Shown: positions 1 to 7,817 of the stretch, piece after piece
Layout of the letters: the number at the start of each line of letters is the position of its first letter
How positions within the stretch are numbered: the stretch's first letter is position 1
NCBI RefSeq assembly: GCF_030382115.1
Contig: NZ_JAUDRJ010000002.1
Coordinates: 26,215-60,004, forward strand
DNA: 33,790 nt
Direction of reading: 5' to 3'
Source of the DNA: Nostoc sp. GT001
GTDB taxonomy: Bacteria > Cyanobacteriota > Cyanobacteriia > Cyanobacteriales > Nostocaceae
Notes under the pieces: model-generated
Seen by the model: the letters and a program-made list of their open reading frames with translations, nothing else
Database searches by the model: none
Told to the model about the DNA's origin: nothing
Translations under genes and position numbers: made by a program

Positions 1-204
1 CAGTTTGCAGTGGACTCCCTACTCAACTCCATTGAGTATGAATGCTGTAGCACCATCGAAGAACATCGCCGTAATAGTTTTTTCTCTACGCACTTTCTAT
101 GTAAAAAAGCTGTTAAACCCTGTAAAGAAAGTGTTTTGCACCACAGTATTTTTCCCATTTCGGTTAAATTGGGAACGATAGTAAAGGTAATAAAAGATAA
201 AGAT

Positions 205-1440
205 ATGCCCAAAACTAAGGAGAAAACAGACGTAAAAAAGGTAGTAATTACGATTGACATGGGTGCAAGTAAAACCAAGGCGATCGCTCAGGAGTATCCA
301 GAGGGAAAGCCTGTTGTTTTACTTTTCGACTCAGAAGTAGCAGATGTTGCTAAAGCTTCGATTGAGAGCGTTCAACAAGAAGGTAGTCCTGAATCTCGTA
401 TTTGGGTAGGAATAGGTGATGAGTACTGCGCCTTGGGAGAGCTTGCCCGTCGTCGATTTGGGGGTATATCGCAACTGAAGGAGCTAAAGTACGAACTGGC
501 AGTCCCTAAAATTTGTGGTGCATTTTGGCTGGCTAAGGAGAAGTTGAACCTGGGTAATGATGTTGCAGCTTACTTGAGCATCCTGCTGCCGCCCGGTGAA
601 ATGCAAGACAAAGAACAGTTACAAGTGCGGTTGAAAGATGCGTTTCGAGGATTTGATACACCAGCAGGTAAGATGCGGGTAAAAATGCTTCGTTATGATG
701 CAGCTTCTGAGGGTAGTGGGATATTTTTTCACCGTAGGCGATCGCTTGGCAATAATATGCCTGCTTCTATGTATGTGATGCTTGGTTATCGCAACGCAAG
801 TATTTTCACCTTTCGCAGTGGTTCAATTGGTACGGGAATAACCAGTAATTTTGGTATGTCTTGGCTGATGAATAATTTTACTTCCAAGACATCGGGACTA
901 AGCCCTGATAATCCCAATATTATCGAGGTGTTGGTAGAAGCTGGGGTTAGTTGTGACTCCCAGGTGATGCAGAAACTCTCACGCAAGCGCAAAGGTGATG
1001 AAATTCAACTTGATGGCGAATTGATGTCCAAGGCTTTATTGCTTGCTAGAGATGAATATTGGCGTGCGATCGTCAGATGGTTGCGCTCGAAGATGGATGA
1101 TGATATTGAAGAACTGGTGTTTTGCGGAGGGACTGCGGATTATATTCGTCCAGAAATAGACGCTTACTTCCAGAAAGAGGGGATTAAGGTATCTTGGCAC
1201 GGTAATATTTTTATACCTGATGAGATATCTTCCGGTATTGGCAATCGGATGGCGGATGTCTGGGCGCTCTACCAATATATGATTATTCAGTTTGATGAGT
1301 TGACTGGTTATACCCGCTCTGAGGTTGTACTGCTAACTAAATCCGCTGAAGGTAGTACAGATGAAGAAGTTAAACGTAAGTATAATTTTACGCCTTGTGA
1401 GCGACCTAGTACCTTTATTGCTGTGAACGAGAATGTTTGA
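205..1440 (+). CDS. Actin-like ATPase (ParM/StbA-type), third partition-like NTPase
   Basis: A 411-residue protein of the actin/Hsp70 fold, probably a filament-forming plasmid segregation ATPase. The N-terminal phosphate-1 loop IDMGASKTK (about residues 17-25) and the late adenosine-type motif LVFCGGTAD are visible. I chose the ATG at 205. A GTG at 10 would add 65 residues with no family-like sequence, and the phosphate-1 loop normally lies close to the N terminus. It is transcribed toward parA but separated by nearly 700 nt. No ParR-like partner follows it, so any partner would lie left of the window. It is clearly different from the second ParM-like gene at 5452. The PRTRC protein D family is also StbA/ParM-like, so this could be the D component of the element's PRTRC system, but I cannot decide this from sequence alone. 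Confidence 0.7.
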   Translation: MPKTKEKTDVKKVVITIDMGASKTKAIAQEYPEGKPVVLLFDSEVADVAKASIESVQQEGSPESRIWVGIGDEYCALGELARRRFGGISQLKELKYELAVPKICGAFWLAKEKLNLGNDVAAYLSILLPPGEMQDKEQLQVRLKDAFRGFDTPAGKMRVKMLRYDAASEGSGIFFHRRRSLGNNMPASMYVMLGYRNASIFTFRSGSIGTGITSNFGMSWLMNNFTSKTSGLSPDNPNIIEVLVEAGVSCDSQVMQKLSRKRKGDEIQLDGELMSKALLLARDEYWRAIVRWLRSKMDDDIEELVFCGGTADYIRPEIDAYFQKEGIKVSWHGNIFIPDEISSGIGNRMADVWALYQYMIIQFDELTGYTRSEVVLLTKSAEGSTDEEVKRKYNFTPCERPSTFIAVNENV

Positions 1441-1456
1441 TTAGCTCAGAAAAAGT

Positions 1457-1500
1457 AGTGTAGTTACAAGGACTGCAACTACACTTCTGGGATGCTTTTT
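1457..1500 (+). terminator. Possible terminator after the first ParM-like gene
   Basis: Inverted repeat AGTGTAGTT (1457-1465) / AACTACACT (1477-1485) begins 16 nt after the stop codon. A T-rich stretch (TTTTT, 1496-1500) lies 10 nt beyond the stem rather than touching it, so the call is weak. The rest of 1501-2035 contains no gene I can support, only short open frames and A/T-rich sequence. Confidence 0.35.
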
Positions 1501-2035
1501 ACGTAACTTCTCAATAACCACTGCATGAATGAGCCGATTACTCGTGGTTAGGTGAGAATAGCTAGTTCTAGGGGGATTGAAAATAATTCCTTGTTGGCAG
1601 CGCCCCTTTCTATAATGACATCAGGTAGATAGACAGTATTGTTATCCCGCTTCAATCGAGTACACTTTGAACAAAGACTGTTGTTCAGCGTAGAATCTTC
1701 ATGGCAAGGTGGTTATATTATGTCAACAGAAGATTTTTCTTCTCAATAAGCTCAAAAAAGTCGCATTAATAGCTGCTGGTTGACACAGCTTTAAAGGTTG
1801 AAATCACATTAGAATTATGCCGTTGGTTTTTATACTCAATAACCAGCTTGCACAAAGGCAATAATGCTTTCCTACGGAACTATTAGATTGAGCAAGTGCT
1901 GAGTGAATATCTCTTGGACGGGGTATATTTCTTTTTGTGTACAATTCCACAATAGGCAATCTGTGTAGCTAGGTCGATATTACTTGCAGTCAACCTCTGT
2001 GTTGATAGCAATCCTTGTTAGAGAAATCAGAAAAA

Positions 2036-2088
2036 TGATATAACATTATCTCAAAATTCTTCGCCCAAACTGATATAACGTTATCTCA
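2036..2088 (+). promoter_or_regulatory. Two operator-like direct repeats upstream of parA
   Basis: TGATATAACATTATCTCA (2036-2053) and TGATATAACGTTATCTCA (2071-2088) are 18-bp copies with one mismatch and 35 bp between starts. The second contains the palindrome ATAACGTTAT. They end 44 nt before the parA ATG. ParA-family operons are usually autorepressed from such sites and ParB often binds nearby, so these are candidate ParA operators or parS sites. The function is inferred from position. Confidence 0.55.
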
Positions 2089-2132
2089 TGACTGGGAGTC
2101 GGAAATATAGTAATCAAGAAAGAGAAAAATTT

Positions 2133-2936
2133 ATGCCTGCCAATTTGACCCTTTCGATTGAGACAAACGCTGGAGGAGTGGCGAAAAGTACTATTTCATA
2201 CAATCTTGCGTATGAATTGGGTGTTCGTGGCTATTCAGTGGCACTATTAGACATCGATCCTAACGAATCATTGACATTATTTTGCGGATTAGGAGAATTT
2301 AAAACTCAGGGAACAATGGCTAATGTTTACCATCCAGACTTCAATGGGAACTGGGCTTTAGTTACAGCTTGGCAAGGTAAGATTGACAAAATTCAAGTTT
2401 GTAAAGGCGGAAAAGAATTACACGAAACAATTCGGGAAGTTTCAAAGGATCTGCGTGGAGCTTATACTCTTGCAGATCGGTTGAGTGATTATCCCTTATC
2501 TCACGATTTTGTAATTATCGATTGTCCTGCAACATTGGAGCCTTTACCACTGACTGCTCTTGCAGCTTCTAGCCACGTGTTAATTCCAATTCAACCTGAA
2601 TACAAGGCTTCTCAAAGTGCTGCGGCGATGATTGAGTGGTACTATTTCAACTGCAAGCGGCTGAGATTGAAACCGACTCCAAAAATATTAGGTATAGTTC
2701 CTACTCGTTGGAAAAGTGATTGGGGAGCGCATAGAAGTATTGTCGAGGAACTTCCCCTAGTCTGTAAAAATTTGGGAATTCAGTATTTTAGCCCAATTCG
2801 AGAATCAGCTGATATTCTTAATGCTTCTGGTAGAGGGCTACCTCTGGGAATTTACAGACCAGGTAAAGAGGCAAGAGGAGATTTTCTGCCAATTGTTGAT
2901 GCACTAGTTCAAGAACTTAAGCTAATAAGAGGTTGA
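2133..2936 (+). CDS. parA: ParA-family partition ATPase
   Basis: A 267-residue ParA/Soj-type ATPase that should drive replicon segregation together with the ParB encoded 3 nt downstream. The nucleotide-binding loop is NAGGVAKST (residues 12-20), followed by LLDIDPNES (switch I region) and VIIDCPATLEPLP (Walker B region). The loop lacks the usual signature lysine of the deviant Walker A box (KGGxxK), having alanine in its place. AGG-type ParAs do occur in cyanobacteria, so this need not mean loss of function. I prefer the ATG at 2133 over an in-frame ATG at 2088. It has a purine-rich AAGAAAGAG upstream, it starts just before the first strand, and the 2088 codon lies inside the operator-like repeat. 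Confidence 0.9.
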   Translation: MPANLTLSIETNAGGVAKSTISYNLAYELGVRGYSVALLDIDPNESLTLFCGLGEFKTQGTMANVYHPDFNGNWALVTAWQGKIDKIQVCKGGKELHETIREVSKDLRGAYTLADRLSDYPLSHDFVIIDCPATLEPLPLTALAASSHVLIPIQPEYKASQSAAAMIEWYYFNCKRLRLKPTPKILGIVPTRWKSDWGAHRSIVEELPLVCKNLGIQYFSPIRESADILNASGRGLPLGIYRPGKEARGDFLPIVDALVQELKLIRG

Positions 2937-2939
2937 TCG

Positions 2940-4091
2940 ATGACAAAATTAAACAAACCGAGTGTACTTGGAATGTTTGCTTCTGCTGCTGATTCTCAAC
3001 AGGTATTTGAGCTTGAAGAACGAGTAGAAGATTTACAGGCAGAGATTACAAGATTAAAAGATGAACAAGCACAGGGAAAGCTCGCTGAAGAAGAACGTAC
3101 AGTCCTCAATCAAACTATTGAAGACCTACGAGAACATTTGAAAGCATCTGGAATTTTTAAAATTCACTATAGTGAAATAAAACCCAATCCGAAACAAGCA
3201 AGGCAAACATTTACTTCGGATAGTATTCGGAGTATGGCTGTTTCAATTAGAGAGGAAGGGCAACAACAGCCGATTATCTTACTACCGGGAAATCTCATTT
3301 TTGATGGAGAACGGAGATGGAGATCAGTTGCAGAAGAGTTACAGCCAGAAATTGAAACGCTTGATGCAGTGATGCTTCAGAAAGTTCTTTCTGAAGAGGA
3401 ATTACATGCACGCACTTTATTAACTAGTCTTCACCGAGAAAGCTTGAATGAGCTAGATTTAGCCGAAGGTTTGATTCAACAGGCTAAGTTAGCTTTGGAA
3501 TTTGAACAGGAAGAAGTAGTTAGAGCGCTTAGGAGAGCAATAGCTAGATTAAACGCAAAAAAGCTTTTGCCCCAATTAACTGAATTGGTTATTTTAACTA
3601 GAAAAGAGCAGTCAGAAGGCATTAAAGCATTTAATTTAGACGAAATAGAACAAAGTATTCTTCTGTTATTACTACGTTTTCAACAAAATCCAGCATCAGT
3701 AGATGCAAATGTCTTTCCTTGCTTACGGCTTTCAGAAGACTTAAAAACTGCGATTAGACAATCAGGACTTGGTGCAAACCATGCCCGTTCACTCCAAAAA
3801 CTAAATTCTAAAAATTTAAAAATTGAGGAAACTAAAGCTCTTAAAATCCGACAAGATGCTACATCACAAGTTTTGCAAGAAAGGCTAACAGTCGCTCAAA
3901 CTCGTTTTCTAGTTGCCCAAACTATTGCTGAACATGCTCCTGAAACAAAACCTAAACCAAGTCACCAAATCAGTTCTCTAATTCGAGATGTCTCAGCAAC
4001 TAAAGTCGAAGATATCCAGCAAGAGCAACTGAGAGATTTATTGGCTGTATTAGAAGCTAAGGCAAAAGAGATTCGGAAAAAGTTGGACTAA
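2940..4091 (+). CDS. parB: ParB-family centromere-binding protein with N-terminal coiled coil
   Basis: A 383-residue ParB/Spo0J-family protein. A charged heptad-like coiled coil (about residues 22-68) precedes the ParB N-terminal domain, which contains the FDGERRWRS box (GERRWR at 123-128), the CTP/arginine-patch motif of the family. A second conserved stretch, RTLLTSLHRESLNELDLAEG, follows. The helix-turn-helix part and the C-terminal half are less conserved. The gene starts 3 nt after the parA stop, so the two are co-transcribed. The leading coiled coil is unusual compared with chromosomal ParB and may mediate self-association. Expected ParB targets are the repeats upstream of parA, but no chromosomal-type parS was noticed. 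Confidence 0.88.
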   Translation: MTKLNKPSVLGMFASAADSQQVFELEERVEDLQAEITRLKDEQAQGKLAEEERTVLNQTIEDLREHLKASGIFKIHYSEIKPNPKQARQTFTSDSIRSMAVSIREEGQQQPIILLPGNLIFDGERRWRSVAEELQPEIETLDAVMLQKVLSEEELHARTLLTSLHRESLNELDLAEGLIQQAKLALEFEQEEVVRALRRAIARLNAKKLLPQLTELVILTRKEQSEGIKAFNLDEIEQSILLLLLRFQQNPASVDANVFPCLRLSEDLKTAIRQSGLGANHARSLQKLNSKNLKIEETKALKIRQDATSQVLQERLTVAQTRFLVAQTIAEHAPETKPKPSHQISSLIRDVSATKVEDIQQEQLRDLLAVLEAKAKEIRKKLD

Positions 4092-4227
4092 TACTATCTC
4101 GTCCGACTTAGTTCCCTGAATCGGAGATGTCCATGTAATCTGTGAGTGCCTATCTAAACTACCCAAATGGCTTTCGCCTGAATCCCGCAGAGTCAAACCA
4201 GAATTATCAGCGGAACGGTTTCAGCAT

Positions 4228-4392
4228 GTGAGATTTCTAGACTGCGACAAAGCAGTGATCCGAATTATATTTGAGTGCTGGTACTGCCAACAGGAGATAC
4301 TTTGTGAGTTTACGGGTGAGCCTGTAGTTGGAGAATATAATGGACGGACTTCAATCATCCAAGTTAAAGTTCAATGCCCCAACTCTGAGTAA
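4228..4392 (+). CDS. Possible small cysteine-containing protein (uncertain)
   Basis: An open frame of 54 codons starting at GTG 4228 and ending at TAA 4390-4392. It contains CWYC, a further EILC and a C-terminal CP. The frame is open back to a stop near 4128 but has no ATG. It may be a small zinc-binding protein or the remnant of a longer gene. No convincing ribosome-binding site is visible. The remainder of the 4092-4466 gap holds nothing else I can support. Confidence 0.22.
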   Translation: MRFLDCDKAVIRIIFECWYCQQEILCEFTGEPVVGEYNGRTSIIQVKVQCPNSE

Positions 4393-4466
4393 ACTGCTAT
4401 TAGAGTGAGTACGGGAGAAGTGCTTTCTACAATAGCGATTCCTTCTCCTTGGACATAAATAAGTTT

Positions 4467-4894
4467 TCAAGAAACCAAATAATCTTTAATCTGGTCTTGC
4501 TCACCTCGTAAAGCTTTCATTCCTTGTCCATGAGCAGAGCGTACCTTGGAATGACTCCTCTTCAATCAGATCCAGAAATTCCAGGTTACTCCAGCGACAT
4601 TTTTTAGCTACCGCAACCACTAATCGGAGGTTGGCGGTAATCATTTTTTGTTTAGCCAGCTGACCAAGCTTTTGGATTTGGGTTAACTGTGCTTCTGTTT
4701 TATTTACCTCGGTAGCTAGTTCAGCCCTAGTTGGGGAACGCTCTAGTCGTTGCACTTGAGAATCGTTTTGCTTATCAAGTTTTGCATTGACCTTACAAGT
4801 CTTGTGTAGATAATCTTTTACTCTGGCAATAGCCTTGGAAAGCTACGATTTCTCGTAGGTAAATTCCAACTGTATCAGATATAGGGCTAGACAT
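4467..4894 (-). pseudogene. Decayed group-2 sigma-70 factor
   Basis: Read on the minus strand, an ATG at 4894 opens with SSPISDTVGIYLREI, the conserved N-terminal region 1.2 of cyanobacterial group-2 sigma factors. The frame then shifts and continues with RLERSPTRAELA and the region 2.1 sequence ANLRLVVAVAKK...WSNLEFLDLIEE, where the intact family reads DLIQEG. After that comes a second frame change to KVRSAHGQGMKALRGEQ...IKDYLVS and a stop, which resembles the extreme C-terminal tail of region 4.2. Regions 2.2 to 4.1 are missing. The gene therefore carries at least one frameshift and a large internal deletion and cannot make a sigma factor. It is likely cargo degraded after capture by the replicon. 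Confidence 0.8.
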
Positions 4895-5156
4895 CTTGCG
4901 GGAAGCTAATTTAATAACAAAGACATTGACAGGAGATTATAAATCAAATAGTCAACCATTTTAGAGGGTGTAGGGAACCAATGTTTTGAAACGCGGGATT
5001 GAAGCAAGGACGCTTTGTATTTCGTTCTATGCGTCTCGAAAGAAATATTTTTTTAAGTTGGCTTAGATCCACAACTAAAGTTTTTTATTCCTTTTTCTCT
5101 ATTTTTTTGTAAGTTAATTTCTACTGCGTTGATAGAAAAGATTTCAAAAATTGCTA

Positions 5157-5300
5157 ATGGGGGCTATATGGGGGCTATATGTACCCCAAAGATAGACTAG
5201 AGCTTTTAGGGAAATTTGACACCCATGTGGGTATTATCTGGGGGCTATATGGGGTACAAAGTGTCGTCCAAGCAAATGTACCCCACTTAGCCCCCAAGGG
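5157..5300. repeat. Candidate parC centromere/iteron cluster upstream of parM
   Basis: GGGGGCTATAT occurs three times (5159-5169, 5170-5180, 5240-5250), the first two in tandem. TGTACCCC / GGGGTACA occurs three times (5180-5187, 5251-5258, 5277-5284). The last copies form an inverted repeat with 20-nt arms: 5239-5258 and 5277-5296 pair at 18 of 20 positions around an 18-nt loop. The cluster lies about 150 nt before the ParM-like gene, the usual place of parC in parCMR loci, and could also serve as a replication origin. The flanks 4895-5156 and 5301-5451 hold A/T-rich sequence and no supportable gene. Confidence 0.6.
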
Positions 5301-5451
5301 GTTATGATAAGCTCTTGAGGTTAGAGAGGGAAGGGGCAGAGTTCTGGAGAAAAACTCATAGCAAGTTATTCTTCTCTCCCCTGCTTTCCTGCTCCCCTAG
5401 ATAATCTGAACAGATAACTTTCAAAAATCAAAACGTATTGACTTGATCCCT

Positions 5452-6390
5452 ATGTCAAACATTCACGCCTTGCAAAAAATTTTTCCTGCTGGGTTTGATA
5501 ACGGTTACGGAAGCCTAAAACTTTTAGTCGATGGCTTTGAAGTAGTTCGTGTCCCCAGCTATATTTCCACAGCCGACATGGAAGATGTACCAGGGAGGGT
5601 AGTTTTTAATGGTAGTGCTTACACTGTCGGGGAATCAGCTTTCCGTACAGGTTATCATTTTGACCGGAACACGGATAACAATGAAAACAAAGTCAATAAT
5701 GCGTTGTTGACATTATTCGGTGCGTTGGCACATCTGTCACACCGTAAGGCTTGGCACTTAAAATTAGTTGTCAGCTTACATGATGTTGGTCTGGCTGACG
5801 AATTGCAAAAAGTACTAAGTGGAGAATATCAGCCGATACTTGCTGGTAAACAATCAGAGGTGAAAGTAGAAGTGCTAAAAGTCGTTCTAGAGGGGATGGG
5901 TGCATTGTTTGGGCATCAACTACCCAAAAAATTAACAATTTTAGACTTTGGCAATGGAACGACTCTGTATTCTCGTTACAACCAGGGGAAGCGAGAAGTT
6001 CACTCTGCGTACCCCATCGGTGTAGAAGTTCTCATCGATGATATTTCCCAAAAAATGAAACATTTGAATGGCGGAAAAATTGGGGATGCTTCCAAAATCC
6101 GATTTTGTCTGGAAATGGGACATACCAAGTACAGCCGTGACATCGATATTAAAGATATATATAGTGCTTGTTTGAAAGATTGGTATGAAAAATATTTGAA
6201 GAAAGTGGTGAATTTGACACTTGATGCCAAGCATCAAGGGGATGAAATCTGGGCGATAGGTGGAGGCTGCCTCTTACCAGGATTTAAAAAGTTGTTAGAA
6301 AAGAATGGCTTCAAAATCCTGGACAATCCAGTGGAAGCTAATGTCTTTGGGCTTCTAGAAATGGCAAAAACCATTACGAGCAAGAATTAA
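5452..6390 (+). CDS. parM: ParM/StbA-like actin-family segregation ATPase
   Basis: A 312-residue plasmid-type actin homologue. Visible motifs are phosphate-1 GFDNGYGSLK (residues 14-23), phosphate-2 LDFGNGTT (164-171) and the adenosine motif WAIGGGCLLPG (about 269-279). The size matches ParM/StbA proteins (about 320 residues). I chose the ATG at 5452. A TTG at 5443 in the same frame adds only three residues. It is followed 31 nt later by a ParR-like gene and preceded by a repeat cluster, giving the classical parC-parM-parR order of type II partition systems. Polymerisation of this ATPase between ParR-parC complexes would push sister replicons apart. PRTRC protein D belongs to the same superfamily and is the alternative assignment. 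Confidence 0.82.
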   Translation: MSNIHALQKIFPAGFDNGYGSLKLLVDGFEVVRVPSYISTADMEDVPGRVVFNGSAYTVGESAFRTGYHFDRNTDNNENKVNNALLTLFGALAHLSHRKAWHLKLVVSLHDVGLADELQKVLSGEYQPILAGKQSEVKVEVLKVVLEGMGALFGHQLPKKLTILDFGNGTTLYSRYNQGKREVHSAYPIGVEVLIDDISQKMKHLNGGKIGDASKIRFCLEMGHTKYSRDIDIKDIYSACLKDWYEKYLKKVVNLTLDAKHQGDEIWAIGGGCLLPGFKKLLEKNGFKILDNPVEANVFGLLEMAKTITSKN

Positions 6391-6421
6391 CCAAACACAT
6401 CTGGAAAGTGAAGTTATAACA

Positions 6422-6712
6422 ATGACAGATAAACAAGACTTAGCTCCGGTAAAAATTCGGCTCAAAGAAAACTACCGAGAACGCATATTTGCAGAATCCC
6501 AACAACTAGGTAAAAGTTACCTGGAGACGCTTTATTTTATCATTGATTGCTATTTTGTTTTCATCAAGGCTGGATTAGCCACACAACAAGTAGCTTTCAC
6601 GCCGCTTACTACTAACGAAAACAGACTCCAGCAGCCAATTCCCCAGCCATCTACAGACCAAAAACTAGAAGATCCTGATGGCGAAACATTCAGTCTTGAT
6701 TTTGAATTATAA
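6422..6712 (+). CDS. Small ParR-like adaptor (probable ribbon-helix-helix)
   Basis: A 96-residue protein directly downstream of parM. The N-terminal half, PVKIRLKENYRERIFAESQQ, reads as a basic strand followed by an amphipathic helix and then a second helix around KSYLETLYFII, consistent with a ribbon-helix-helix DNA-binding domain. The C-terminal 35 residues are rich in Pro, Gln and acidic residues and probably disordered. In type II partition loci the disordered ParR tail contacts ParM, so ParR is the natural assignment. It rests on position and predicted fold rather than on clear sequence identity. GGAAAGTGAAG upstream of the ATG could act as a ribosome-binding site. Confidence 0.6.
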   Translation: MTDKQDLAPVKIRLKENYRERIFAESQQLGKSYLETLYFIIDCYFVFIKAGLATQQVAFTPLTTNENRLQQPIPQPSTDQKLEDPDGETFSLDFEL

Positions 6713-6876
6713 CCGTCAGATGAAGTTGACAACGGTAATTCCCAACTCGTGGGGTAATTATGTTAAAAAAGTTTTAAATTTAGCTCTTGTGTAAGTATTT
6801 CAGTATTTATGTACTATATAAGATGAGTTGATGTCAGCGATTCTACCAAACAGTAGATTTTTATTCTGGATTTCTA

Positions 6877-6928
6877 TAAAAAAATAATGCCAGTACTAAC
6901 AAGTAAGCCTGTATGTACTAGCATTATT
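6877..6928 (-). terminator. Rho-independent terminator for the 6942-7361 gene
   Basis: Arms 6883-6896 and 6915-6928 pair over 14 bp with one mismatch around an 18-nt loop. On the minus strand the stem is followed by TTTTTTT. It lies 13 nt past the stop codon of the minus-strand gene and also separates it from the convergent parM-parR operon. The wider 6713-6941 gap has no gene. Confidence 0.8.
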
Positions 6929-6941
6929 CAGTTAATTGGGT

Positions 6942-7361
6942 CTAGAACGGAGGTTCTTGATCTAGGTCTTCATCTGTCGAAGTAACGTTATCTTCGAGTA
7001 GTTCTTTGGCAAAATCGGGAGTTTCAGGCGAGTGAGGGGTTTTACTAACCTGGGTGAGTTCGTTGATGGGTTGTGCTGACATAAAGTTTCTGATTACGAA
7101 TGTGGCAATCTTTTCTTTGTAATCACCCCTGTTATCAACTAGCAAATCGAGATATCCTTCTGCTGTGCCGTGTACGCCTTCCCCCTGTTCGTTAATAACG
7201 ACGGCGGGTGCGCCCTTGGAACGGAATGGCATCTCGTCAGCAACTACTCCTTCCTTGGAACGGTAGTAGAATTCGGCGATCCCAAAGGCAATCAAGGAAC
7301 CTTCTTTGTCGTGGGTAATGTTCACTGACTTAAGATTGATAGTTGCAGTATTATGAATCAT
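6942..7361 (-). CDS. Unknown protein with SSB-like acidic C-terminal tip
   Basis: A 139-residue protein of unknown family, 72 nt downstream of ssb and in the same direction. The first 95 residues alternate hydrophobic strands (INLKSVNI, LIAFGIAEFYYR, APAVVINEQ, ATFVIRNFM), which would fit a small beta-barrel such as an OB fold, but I recognise no family signature. The end, DEDLDQEPPF, is very like the acidic tip (DDDIPF type) through which bacterial SSB recruits partners, and the neighbouring SSB lacks such a tip. A second single-strand-binding or SSB-partner role is plausible and inferred. The tail resemblance is seen directly; the OB fold is a guess. Confidence 0.55.
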   Translation of the reverse strand: MIHNTATINLKSVNITHDKEGSLIAFGIAEFYYRSKEGVVADEMPFRSKGAPAVVINEQGEGVHGTAEGYLDLLVDNRGDYKEKIATFVIRNFMSAQPINELTQVSKTPHSPETPDFAKELLEDNVTSTDEDLDQEPPF

Positions 7362-7394
7362 GTTCGTTTTATTTGTAGATTGATTAGATGGTTT

Positions 7395-7423
7395 ATCGCC
7401 TACGATTTATAGTCATAGGCGAT
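7395..7423 (-). terminator. Hairpin after ssb
   Basis: ATCGCCTA (7395-7402) and TAGGCGAT (7416-7423) form a perfect 8-bp stem between ssb and the next minus-strand gene. No T-run follows on the minus strand, so it may be a processing or attenuation hairpin rather than a strong terminator. Confidence 0.35.
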
Positions 7424-7433
7424 TTGTAATTTC

Positions 7434-7817
7434 CTAAAAATTTGCGTTAGCTACAGTCTGTGTTTCGTTTGGTGCAGAAGTGGATGTAGATTCTTCCTTA
7501 CGGGGTGAACCTAACAATTCAATAGCGTTGATTGTAATTACGGGTTTTTGCCGCATAGTGCCAGAATTTTTATCTGCCCAACGATCAAATCCAAACTCGC
7601 CAGTAATTGCAATTTGGGTTCCTTTACGAACGTAATTTCCAATCACTTCTGCTTGATTTCCCCAGGCTACTAAATCAAACCAAAGGGCTTGTTCACTTCT
7701 GTAGGGTGGTCTGACTGCAATAGATATTGAAGCCTTAACTGCGCCAGACTCGAAATATTTGAGTTCTGGTTCTTGTCCGCATCTGCCAACCAGCATGACT
7801 TTGTTGATATAGTTCAT
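7434..7817 (-). CDS. ssb: Single-stranded DNA-binding protein lacking the usual acidic tail
   Basis: A 127-residue SSB. The OB-fold core is clear: INKVMLVGRCGQEPELKY, then SGAVKASISIAV, LWFDLVAWGNQAEVIGNYVRKGTQIAITGEF, and a final strand ending near PVITINAIELLG. It should coat single-stranded DNA exposed during replication of the element. After about residue 105 there is a short Ser/Thr/Asn-rich linker ending in ANANF instead of the DDDIPF-type acidic tip that binds replication and repair partners. The downstream gene carries such a tip. The promoter region 7818-8054 is shared with a divergent plus-strand gene and contains the recurring AAACCAC motif. Confidence 0.92.
   Translation of the reverse strand: MNYINKVMLVGRCGQEPELKYFESGAVKASISIAVRPPYRSEQALWFDLVAWGNQAEVIGNYVRKGTQIAITGEFGFDRWADKNSGTMRQKPVITINAIELLGSPRKEESTSTSAPNETQTVANANF

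Noticed and set aside
1..13. CAGTTTGCAGTGG at the window start recurs around 23755-23767.
   Set aside because: Thirteen matching bases, one copy inside the JAMM protease gene; no wider similarity, so chance is the simplest explanation rather than an attachment site.
10..204. In-frame extension of the first ParM-like gene from GTG 10.
   Set aside because: The added 65 residues look non-coding and would push the phosphate-1 loop far from the N terminus.
1710..1790. Short frame starting MSTEDFSSQ with continuation after a stop.
   Set aside because: Only nine codons before the stop and no identifiable relative; possibly debris, not supportable as a gene.
6720..6760. Possible terminator AATTCCC...GGGGTAATT after the ParR-like gene.
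   Set aside because: The stem needs a bulge and has no adjacent T-run; the hairpin at 6883-6928 is a far better site.
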